From NCBI GenBank assembly GCA_018524725.1, contig JAEUWP010000583.1:147693-211692 (forward strand): DNA of 64,000 nucleotides, read 5' to 3'. Shown piece by piece: positions 22,523 through 32,336 of this stretch. The notes under the pieces were generated by a model. It was not told the origin of the DNA. It made no database searches and was given only the letters and a program-made list of their open reading frames with translations. The translations under genes were made by a program, and so were the position numbers. Numbering within the stretch: position 1 is the first letter of the stretch; each line of letters starts with the position of its first letter. Source of the stretch: Podaxis mareebaensis. Taxonomy: Eukaryota > Basidiomycota > Agaricomycetes > Agaricales > Agaricaceae.

Positions 22523-24428
22523 ATGCCGGCCAGCTCACCGGGTCACAGCAGGGACTCAGTCGACGATGACATCGAGGTCATTGCCATGAACGACATACTC
22601 GACAAGAATCCCCATTCACCGGTCGACTCGGACGACGACACAGACGACGACGGAGACGTTGCGCTGCTTGGTCACCCGTCGCCACGACATCATCACACCT
22701 CTTCTTCCAAAAGACTATGGCCACAAATCAAAGGCATCGTTATAGAGGTGCGAGAACTCGATAATATATCGCTATTATTACTGAAGACGCCGACAGAGCG
22801 CCCCTACATTACTACTCACAACCGTGAGCCTACTATTCACTGGAAAACTGCTGGATCAAGTTTCTGTGAGCCTCGTTCTCGCTTAACTAAACCACTTAAA
22901 ATGACACTTCCTGTCGTATGTCACAGCACTGGCGGGCCATGCGAGAGGTCGACCAACTCATAATGATCATCCCTGTCGTACTCAATCTCAAGGGTAACCT
23001 TGAGATGAACCTCTCCGCACGCCTCGGAACCGCTGCAAACGTCGGCGACCTTGACGAGCCACAACAACGCCGAGCCATGATTCTCGGCAACCTCACACTA
23101 CTGCAAGTCCAAGCTATCGTCGTGTCCTTCATTGCTGCTTGTATTGCTATCATCCTGGGACTCTTTGTCCCTCATGGGGCACCAGAGGCAGCCACTCAGG
23201 TGTCCAATGCTACAGTTTCCTCAGATGACACAACCCCTATGCTTCTCATGCGTGACTTATTGTTCCCATATGATCTGGACTCAAGAAAACCTATCGTACA
23301 CCCACACCCGGAAGCCAAACGGAACACCGATTTCGCCACGTAGGGTTCCTCACTGCTCGTCAGTAGCTCGGCAAAGCTAACGCAACACCAGACTTATCAT
23401 GGTATCCTCAACGACAATGTCCGCAGCTTGTCTCTCGGGCCTCATTCTTGGTTCGTTCATGTGTACACTAGTTGTCCTCTGTCGAAAGTTCGACCGCGAT
23501 CCCGGTACGTCATATACCATTATATCCCACCTTTATTCCTAAATCCATCCCCGGATCCACAGATAACATCGCCCCAGCGATAGCTTCTTGCCTAGGCGAC
23601 CTCGTCACCCTCTGTCTCATTGGTCTTGTTTCCACGCTCCTCATCCCCTTCCTACACACCCCCATCCCCTTCATACTCGGCATCGTCGTTATTGTCACAG
23701 CCCTAACCTCCCTCATTTACACCCTCCGCAACAAATACGTTCGACCACTTTTGGGTGAAGGTTGGACACCTCTATTTGGTGCAATGGTCATTAGCAGCGG
23801 AACGGGCATCGTGTTAGACATGTTCGTGAGCAAATACGAGGGTTTCGCGATACTCGCCATCGTTATCAGTGGTTCGTCTTCCCTCATCCTAGTTCACATT
23901 GACGCGAGTTGACGACGAACCACGTTGTATTTTTACAGGTCTACCAGGCGCTGCAGGCTCAATCTTCGTCTCCCGGCTCTCCACAGCTCTCCATGCTGCA
24001 GCACTCTCCAAATCATCTCAATCACCCGAAAACCAACCTAGTCCGCGTTTAGTCATGATCACCCTCCTCTTCATCACACTCCCTGTTGAAATCGTGTTCC
24101 TTACTGTCCTCCGAAGTATCGGATGGTTAAAGGTCCCATTCCTGTTTATCGTGTTTTCTATCATGTTTTTCTGCTGTGCTGTGAGTTCCTTCCGCGACCC
24201 CATGTTGGTGCATGATTGTTAACGGTTGCTTGTCGCTGTCTATAGGTCTTTGCTTCCCTCATCATCGCTCGCTATCTTACTAACTGGCTCTGGTCCAAAA
24301 ACCGGGACCCGGATATGTACGCTCTACCTATCCATTCGGCAATGATGGACATCATCGGCCAATTGCTCCTCGTGCTCTGTTTCGAGATTGTGTCAAGATT
24401 AGGAGGACACGTCACACAAAGGACATAA
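22523..24428 (+). CDS. SLC41/MgtE-family divalent cation transporter
   Basis: Membrane transporter related to bacterial MgtE and animal SLC41A, which move magnesium and related cations. The start at 22523 gives an acidic cytosolic N-terminus (DSDDDTDDDGD) followed by the first helix block (SAPTLLLTTVSLLFTGKLL). The first half-repeat then carries the hallmark PVVLNLKGNLEMNLSARLG TAAN (broken here only to keep it short). The second half-repeat shows DNIAPAIASCLGDLVTL and SGLPGAAGSIFVSRLST, the two family signatures, and ends DIIGQLLLVLCFEIVSRLGG before TAA at 24428. About eight exons with short introns join in frame, for example GAG|AGC before SAPTLL and TCT|CAC before HWRAMREVD. Both SLC41 repeats are complete. 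The choice among Mg2+, Mn2+ and other ions cannot be made from sequence. Confidence 0.9.
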
Positions 24429-25031
24429 CCACATTTTATTGCCCTTGTCCTAACGGATTTGAAGTTGATTAGACTTATTATTGGGTACAACACAAGAGGA
24501 TATAGATTGGCATGCAATTGTCTCTATCACCGCGCACAAACCTACCTGTATGGTTCTTTTTTCCTTAATAATATCAGTCATCAATGCCATCAGGAGCTAG
24601 GCGCCAAGTTACGGGCCCTCCTGACATCACCTTCATCCCTTCCACCAGTCCCCGAAATTAGGTCTCTCCTCCGAGGGCATAACATCGCCCATTTCCCCTG
24701 CCCCTTCTTAGACTTCGCAACTTGCTTGAATCAGGGCCTGGGTCTACGATGTTGATCGCCATCCTTTTGTACAAACTTCCGCTTCCTCTCTCACGCCTCA
24801 CATATGGTAAGCACTCGTGGCTTGGGCTTCTAGGTGCTTCTCATGCCAAATATTCTAAAGCAAGCGCGGGCGATCGCAAACACTGCAGCGCAAGATTGAC
24901 CCCAGGATTATGGCCATACATCTTCACTACGCAGATCCAAACTGACACGTTGATCCGCAAAGCATCCCTTCTCAGAAACGTTTAGTCACTACAGCATCAG
25001 ATCGAGAGCGAAGAGTACATTTTTCAGCAAG
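24429..25031. other. Convergent gap, SLC41-type gene to aminopeptidase pseudogene
   Basis: An 87-codon plus-strand frame at 24722-24985 has no recognisable motif and is probably chance. Nothing else was seen. Confidence 0.45.
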
Positions 25032-28000
25032 TTACTCGCTCATCGGTACCGAGGTGGCGCTCAGTTTGAAGCTACTTTGATACTTCCTTAGCCACGCCTC
25101 CAAATCGGTAGTGGAGCGCTGGGAGATGAAATTGGGTCAGTTTCTGCTGTGATTCTGCTTCGATAAAATCCCACACCTTCAGGAACTGAATTCTCCCGCG
25201 AATGCCATCCAAGCTCCGGGCCAATGCTAAGTTATACTTCGAGGTATCCTTATCCTATAATGGGCGTGTTGGCTATCCTCCTGTTTGGAAATGTATATCA
25301 GACTCACCTCGAAGAAGTCTTCGGTCTCTTTGTCTGTGGACAAAAAGTTGAAAGAATACTGACAGATACGCGAATTAGATGATTAAAGGGGAAATGGTGG
25401 TGCCTACCAACCGAAACGAGAGACAGCATAACGAAGTTGCTTCCGAAGCGTTTCACAAGCTATGCAACTGTCAGCCATTCCTCATAATAGGTCACGGGAA
25501 AGATATCTACAGTTTCATACTGATCCTTGAAATAGTTGACGAGCGCCGTCCTCATCTTGATGTTGGCAGACAACCCACGGAAGTAATAAGCGATATCTTG
25601 GTCCCTAGCCTCGGTCCCGATGAACTCGAACGTCTCTTTTAACAATTCGGGGTTATGGGTAGAGCCCATCGCAATAATGTTAGGCTCGTGTCAGATTCGA
25701 ACGACCACCTGTCACCAAGGCTGCGGAAAGCGTACATAGCAGCAACTCGGGCAGTCGGCGTCTTTGGCTTGTCATGGATTCCAACGATCGCATCGTATTC
25801 TGTGCGTCCACCGTGGCATACGACCTGTGCTCGGATTCTCATCGACGACTCAACTGATGTTTAACAGGGCAGCGACTCACGGTGCTGAAAGTAATTCGTT
25901 GCAAGTCTGCCGGGATACGAGTGTCATCACCTGTTTTCATGCAATGCTCAAAGCGATCTTGTAACTCCTTGATGGACCTACGTTCATGAGATCGCATGGG
26001 TGCGTTTTGGTGAGATTTGCACGATCGGCCCACCTAGGATCACGCGCTGCAGCAGCCTGGGAGACCGCAATGGTTCTAAGTAGAGTCGCGTCGGCGGAGT
26101 CGGTCGTGCTGTAGTCATATCCCAATTTCTCAACCAAGGGGACAAACAAAGACTAGAACTGCGTGTGGAGTGACAGACAAGCAATTACAGTGACGAACGC
26201 TTACCCTTCGCAAAGCGTTCAGTTGCTCGACAACCTGTTCGTCCTCCCACCAGGTAGAAACTAGAGCGCTCAAGTTTTCTGCAATACCAGCCCAGACGAG
26301 ATCTACCATAAGCGTGTCGAAGGTGCCAAAGGTGTTGTAATGATAGATCGCGCATTGCTCACATTCTTTCTCGTTCTTGCCAAGAATGTCGATCAAGGTC
26401 AAAGCGCTGCTAACTTCAGCCAACCCGGCCTTGGGTAACGCGACGGAATCGTAGACAAGACCAAGACGGTCACTCGGGGTGAAGATAGAATTTTCTTTAG
26501 CAGCTTCTTCCGCAATCCCGGCCAACCTCTAGGGTTCGTACAGTACACGGTCTGTTGGGGGCGTGAGCTTCTTTATGGTCATGATCGAGGCTTACAACTT
26601 ACAAACACAGTAGTACCTGCATTCAACTTGAAAGGTTTGTTGGTGTCGATCTTGAAAGATTGTTCCCTCTCAGTGAGCAAAGCCTCACTATCAATGACCG
26701 CCTTCCCCTCGGCATCAACGGTGAGGACGCGCAAAGGAACGTTCCTGTATTCTCCTTGTAAGGATGCAAGCAGGTATTGAGGGGCCACGAACTATACGGT
26801 CTCATTGTTTTCACCTTCACCCTTTCCTGTCTCCAAGAAACGATCTTGGCGGATATGGATACCCTCGGGAGTCTCAATCACGGTCAGTACAGGGAAACCA
26901 CTCTATTGCATATTCATCAGCTGTTGGAGAAGGATGCACAGATTTAGCGACCTTTTTGATCCAATCATCCATGACCTTGGACACATCAATGCCAGCCGCC
27001 TGGCTGATACCTTCCCATAAATCACTTTTCACACTGTTTTCGTATAATTTGTTCTTGAGGTAGATAGAAACACCCTTTCGGAAACGGTCTTCCCCAACAT
27101 AGTTCGAGAGCATACGCAGAACTACGTTTATCCTCGTCAGAATGAACCAATATAAGAGCACAAGTCCTGTCTCACCTGACGCAGCTTTGGAGTAGGACAA
27201 GCCGTCGAAGATCTTCGCAATATGAGCCATCAGGACATGAAATAGTGTAAGTGGTTAGTATTACCTGATTAATGTGGTTGGCGTCTGGACAGTCAACTTC
27301 AATTGGGTGAGACGATGATTTGGCGTCCAAGTCGAGGGCTCTGTTCAAATGGTGGGAAATAAACTCGGAATCGACATTCCACTCCGGGAAGATTCTGTGC
27401 CGTATGTCACCCGCGAACGTATAAGACATAACTTACTTGCCTAAAGGGTTTTAGTGTGACTCAAGAATACGAGATAAATCCTCACCTGTCACGATGACCT
27501 CCCCCATCTGCGAAGAATTGCCCATAATCAGTGTATCTTAAGGTAAAAGGGACTTATGCGACAAACCAGTGTGGCGAAACCTTCATTAAGATAGAGATAA
27601 CTCCACCACTCCATTGTGGTGATGTTGCCGAACCTGCCACTGCTTTAAAGGCGGTCTCATGACGCGGACGTTGCAACTACTCACTACATATGGGCGACTT
27701 CGTGACTCTGAGTAGTTGCAACGTACTTCTTTGTCTGAAGGTCTGCTTTTTCCGGATCCAGGAGGAGTGCATTGGTACGACCAGTGATCAAACCCCAATT
27801 CTCCATGGCGCCTGTGTAACCCGTCAATCACTGCCGACTAGTTCTTGAACCAGTAAAGCTTGACCTAGGTCGAAATCACTGGCCTGGAAAACGAGGATCT
27901 ATCTCATGGCTGTTGACGTTAGGACAGGACACTTACCACGAGAGTGTCTAGCTTGGGAAGAGGATACCCGACATCAAACACCTTTTCATACAGAGGGAGG

Positions 28001-29037
28001 ACAGCCTTCTTGACATCAAGAGCAAACCGAGCTGGTGGATGTGTTCCACCGTCGCTAAGAGACTAATTCCAGCTTGGGAACGGTGCAGAGAGTGGAGCAG
28101 ACTGACTGTAGATTCGCAGAGGAAGCGACTTTCCAGTCAAAGGAAGGACCACAGAGTCCTCAAGAAACTCAAAATGCCCGTTGGCGAACGCGACGATGTA
28201 TGACGACATGGGCGGGGCGGTTGCGAACTTAGTGATCTTTCATTGACCGTCTTTTAGTTCAGACAACAAAACCTCATAACCGGAATCTCCGGCAGCAACT
28301 TGGTAGTTGGGGGCGATGACCTCCTCCGAAGTGGTGGGCATGTTGCTGAGATTGGTGGTACCCACACGAGAAATCAAGGTGACTCCGAAAGTCGCTTTGA
28401 GTAGAGGTTCATCCCAGCAAGGGAAGGCGCGGCGAGCAGCAGTAGGCTACAAATATATTAAATATAACTCTAGGCTCCTGTATGAATTAGAACTCACCTG
28501 AAACTGGGTCAAGGTGTAGTATTTAGTTTTTCCATCCTTCTCATATGCGGATTTATAGTAGCCCATCAAGCTCCTAGTGAGTCCCCCCTTGAAGGGAATC
28601 TTGAGGGAGGCCTTTGATCTAGCTGGGAGTGTGTCGCTGAGGGTGTAGGCAATACGTTCGGAAGTTTTGTCGAGTGCGTGCTCTGCGGGAACTTGTTCGA
28701 CACTCAGAGCATCGGAGTACAAAGACCTGAGACAATTATAGTTAGCTTTCGGCCCGTACGGATGAGAAACTGCATGCGATTCGACGTACGCTTGTCCGAG
28801 ATTCAGATCTGCACAGTTGAGGACGATACGACTTGTTGGTCTCTTGACGTCCAAGCTACCACATCAATGAGTACTAGGATATGGTTATTAAACCAATGAG
28901 ACTCACTCGATGCGAACAAACCCCTCAAAAGTCTGATCATCAGGATCTGTTTTGATAGTGACATCGTAATGAGTAGGTTTCACGCTAGTCGGCAGACGGT
29001 ATTCATCGGACGTTCCAGGTGTCACAAGAGACGTCAT
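25032..29037 (-). pseudogene. M1 zinc aminopeptidase (Aap1/Ape2-like) pseudogene
   Basis: Nearly full-length puromycin-sensitive-type aminopeptidase, spread over many exons. Seen in order: EYRLPTSVKPTHYDV, TAARRAFPCWDEP, GAMENWGLITGRT (substrate-binding GAMEN), HEVAH with LNEGFATL (zinc ligands), FPEWNVDSEFISHHLNRAL, SYSKAAS, VLRMLSNYVGE, and the C-terminal helical domain ending EAWLRKYQSS at 25032. Lesions on the minus strand: TGA at 28242-28240 for Trp in DGQWKITKF; a one-base loss near 28031 between TTVEHIHQ and RFALDV; the Trp of HEXXHXW split by an intron now reads TA|G (27686-27684); a second split Trp in ETVW|NVPL reads TA|G (26794-26792 junction); and TAG for Glu at 26531-26529. The start is the ATG at 29037; longer in-frame Mets extend to 29259. 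Conservation elsewhere suggests recent loss. Confidence 0.85.
27668..27724 (-). repeat. Perfect 14-bp inverted repeat over a splice donor in the M1 pseudogene
   Basis: Arms ACGTTGCAACTACT (27668-27681) and AGTAGTTGCAACGT (27711-27724) are exact reverse complements, separated by 29 bases. The transcribed hairpin loop contains the HEVAHM codons, the premature TAG and the first bases of the GTGAGT donor; the rest of the donor is paired. Its origin and effect are unknown. Confidence 0.85.
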
Positions 29038-30165
29038 ATATGCGAACAATATCACAGTCGAGGGATGGAAAATAGATGTCAAGCACAGATGAAATAACCG
29101 GCAACTGACGGTGGCCTGCTCGTCTGCTCTTCTGCTTTGGATGACAAAATCAGTACGCGTGTGATACGGTCCATCGCCACATGGTCCAGGTCGTAGAACT
29201 GTGAAAGCCTGCACACTATGGCCGTGTACGGCCCCAGACGCGTGAGAAGTAATGGACAAAGTAGCTCAAGAGAAATCCTTCAATTCTTTCTGCTTTAATT
29301 CAAACAACCCCGGATTTCCTGGTGTCCCCTTGCGGATTTCTTGTAATGAATAGTTCCACGAAAGCACGGTATTCGTTGGCTTGAGAAAATAAGCGACATT
29401 CAGAGACATGCTCTATCAACTGAGTGCTCACTCACACAGTCAAATACATCTGACCTATTTTTCCTTTGTTGCGACCATCATTGCGATATCTACGACACGT
29501 TACGCACTCTTTCAAATTTAAAGTCTACGAGTCATAAAGGGCAAAGCGCCTGACATCGACCTCAGTAGATGCCTTATTATCAGTAGGATAAAAGCCAGGA
29601 TCGAGACGGAGGTGGATCATTATAAGACTTAATCGGGCATGAGTGTCTGCGACCGGGTCCCCGTTTGGTCCGCATGGCGTTGCCAAACAGGTGAATCTCA
29701 GCTCCCTTCTAAGTACCAACCTACCAACCCTCTACCCATCTCGCGCCTTGGCAAGGTATTCACTAGCAATGCGCGTGCATGGCCACCAGATATGGACTCG
29801 AATGTCCTCTTTAAAGACTCTCGAGTGCTACCACCCTGCTGTACCGTGACATTTGAGGAGTTGGCTGCACAATTGTTCTCATCTCCTTGGGGCTGTCTCC
29901 GAGTCTTCTCCGTGTGGATCAGGGCGTCAACAACGCGTAGAATCGCTCTGTGTGTCTTCGATTACAAACTGGGACAGGCTAGACACTAAACATAGACGAG
30001 GGACAGAGAGCTGGTAGCCTCGTGCCAAGTGGGGTATGTTGTCAAAATGCTGTTCTCTTGTCCGTTTGAGATGTCATGACTCACAGCTCACCCAATCCAA
30101 CAGCGCAACAGCATATCCAGGCGCTCTCAATTTGCACATGTACCATCACCGTCGCCCTCACAGTG
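29038..30165. other. Divergent intergenic region, M1 pseudogene to F-box 1
   Basis: About 1.1 kb with no recognisable coding segment. An in-frame upstream Met for the F-box gene lies at 30076. A 116-codon plus-strand frame at 29639-29989 has no supporting motif. Confidence 0.45.
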
Positions 30166-31731
30166 ATGCCCCCAATTCACGAATACCTCCCGCTCGAGAT
30201 TTTCTCCGAAATTCTCCTTTACACCATCTATACTGGCAACGCTCACAGCAGTCAACAAGCACCTGCATATCCTGGACGTGATTCGACTGTGCAAACAGCG
30301 ATCTACATCTCCAGCGTTTGTCGGGAATGGCGTCGTATAGCGACCTCTCTGCCAGCCCTCTGGCCAAATATAGAGTTCACAAACTTCCTCAACCCTACCC
30401 CGCGCGAAGCAACGAGTTGCATCGTCGATATTCTTCGGCGCTCTGGCGGACATTTCAACCGTGTTTCGTTGGATTTTACGTCACTCAAAGATGCCGCTGA
30501 CGCCGAGGAGATCATCAATACAACTCTCGAAAACCTTTTGTCTGCTGCCGTTCTCTCCCCTTTGTCATCATGGCAAGAATTTTGCATCACGGCAGCAGAG
30601 GACGAACATCTGTGTGTCATCTCTGATTACCTCATGTTCTCCACACCCAGCGCTGCTCGTGTCAAACTGGACTCCATCACCACTCTACGACTCGTGCTGA
30701 CAGAGCACAATCCTCCGTCAACGCGGTCGGGAGTCCCAATAACATCTCGGAGGCACTCTCTGGGGCACGGTTTTCCGACTTTCAGTAGGAGCGACACCCG
30801 TCCACGGTTCAATATCTTCCACTTCAAGTCCTTGTTGCGTCTCCATCTAACAAATGTCGATATCCTCTACTTTCCTCCTGCCTCCGTTCCTTCACCCTTG
30901 TCAAACCGGCTACTAGAAATCTACCTAGACAACTGGACAAAACCGATCGAAAGCTTGTTTCTTTCAACCCCAACCGCTGAAACCTTCCTAGACCAGAAAA
31001 TGAGTCGTGACTTGCCGGCTCTAAAATATCACTTGATAATCAACAACCCATCTCTGGATGCCATTGCATATGTCCCTCAATCATTCTCCTATACCGGTGC
31101 AGTCACGGTGAGATTTCCGGCCGCGACTTCACCTGTCTTAATGAGCGGACTACCTATACCTATGGCTCCCACCGTTACAAGTACTTCTCGCTCCTCCTTC
31201 GCCTCCGCCTGTGATATCCCAATCCTCAAATTCTTCCGCCTCTACAGTTTCCTCGACATGACGTATCTGGAACTCTCCGACGTAACTCCCAGAATCTGGC
31301 TCATGTTTCTACGCCATATTCAACAAGGTCGTACAGCCCTGTTACCATCAATCCCGAACCAAAATACTTCAATGGGAAGGGGTCTGAAACATCTCATCAT
31401 CCGATTTGCATCTCCTCTTCTATCTCGAGCGCGACGTCTACCTCACCCCGCGCGCCGATATCCGGATAAAAATAGTGATGATGGGGATTCCGTCGCAGAA
31501 CCTGGTGTGCTTGGTGCGCCGATGGATCCAATGGCGAACCTCGAAGCGGAGCTCGGTTTTGATTTCGATTTTGGGGAAGAGTTGTCGAGGGTGAAGTGTA
31601 ACAGGGATTTGGAGGGCTTGATGAAGAGATGTTTGGTCGTGTTCAAGAGAGATTTACTACCGGATTTGAGAACGTTTGAATGTTACGATGCACAGGGTCG
31701 GCATTGGAGGGTTAGGATCGTTTGGAAATAG
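30166..31731 (+). CDS. F-box-like protein 1
   Basis: Probable substrate receptor for an SCF ubiquitin ligase. The N-terminus MPPIHEYLPLEIFSEILLY, followed after a variable loop by ISSVCREWRRIATSLPALWP, is the usual agaricomycete F-box (LP.E.....I and VCR.WR...). The rest (about 521 residues, one exon) has alternating hydrophobic segments like the divergent leucine-rich regions of this family: TTLRLVLTEH, LRLHLTNVDILYF and MTYLELSDVTPRIWL. The C-terminus ends FECYDAQGRHWRVRIVWK. Start choice: 30166 fits the F-box start, but an in-frame MTHSS start at 30076 is also present in paralogue 2, so the longer form is possible. No intron or lesion was seen. The target protein is unknown. Confidence 0.78.
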   Translation: MPPIHEYLPLEIFSEILLYTIYTGNAHSSQQAPAYPGRDSTVQTAIYISSVCREWRRIATSLPALWPNIEFTNFLNPTPREATSCIVDILRRSGGHFNRVSLDFTSLKDAADAEEIINTTLENLLSAAVLSPLSSWQEFCITAAEDEHLCVISDYLMFSTPSAARVKLDSITTLRLVLTEHNPPSTRSGVPITSRRHSLGHGFPTFSRSDTRPRFNIFHFKSLLRLHLTNVDILYFPPASVPSPLSNRLLEIYLDNWTKPIESLFLSTPTAETFLDQKMSRDLPALKYHLIINNPSLDAIAYVPQSFSYTGAVTVRFPAATSPVLMSGLPIPMAPTVTSTSRSSFASACDIPILKFFRLYSFLDMTYLELSDVTPRIWLMFLRHIQQGRTALLPSIPNQNTSMGRGLKHLIIRFASPLLSRARRLPHPARRYPDKNSDDGDSVAEPGVLGAPMDPMANLEAELGFDFDFGEELSRVKCNRDLEGLMKRCLVVFKRDLLPDLRTFECYDAQGRHWRVRIVWK

Positions 31732-32336
31732 GGGTTGTGCTGGTTGAGAGGAGTCGAATTGTTTACTTATTTGGTATCTATGCTCGTATTCTTATTCCCT
31801 GCGTTATGTGTGTATTGTTACAAATTTTCGATGGGTCGAAGTGTAATTGTTTGCTAATCCTTTCGGTAGACTTCCATCGCTGCCATTTTTCGGGTTGTAG
31901 TGGTAGAACATATGAACTATGTGTCTCAATCATAATCATATATAATATGTTCCAAGATTGATCTTGTCGACCCGTTACGCGTCGTAAGGTGACAATCTAA
32001 ATCGTATTGTGCAATGAATTCAACTGCTGATATTGGCTTGGGGACAACACAGGCATACAGCGCTTGCCGAGTTTTCAGCGCCTCTCCACGTTCTTTCACT
32101 CGACTTTATTGCCCGGCTGGGCTCGGCCTCTTCCAAACTTTGCCCGTTATGCTGGTACAAGACCCTACTGTGACTCGCTGTGTAATTAATCAAACAGACT
32201 CACCTGATCGCCTATCTCCACTCGACAGTGACAGTTGAGCGTTCCACCCTTAACAGCATCTATTTCAAGCCATGGCCTGTGGGAGAAGCGTCGTTAACCC
32301 GCGCCTTTCGACTCATCTCAGCCCACCACGGCTGCA
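31732..32336. other. Intergenic region, F-box 1 to NACHT3
   Basis: AT-rich 3' flank of F-box 1 followed by the NACHT3 promoter. A small upstream coding exon of NACHT3 cannot be excluded, but none has a motif. Confidence 0.45.

Noticed and set aside
24722..24985. An 87-codon plus-strand frame after the transporter
   Set aside because: No motif, no splice context and no similarity to neighbours.
27684..27686. Functional rescue of the M1 gene by A-to-I editing of TAG in the hairpin loop
   Set aside because: The frameshift near 28031 and the Glu-to-TAG change cannot be fixed by editing, so a pseudogene is simpler. Kept only as part of the Trp-stop observation.
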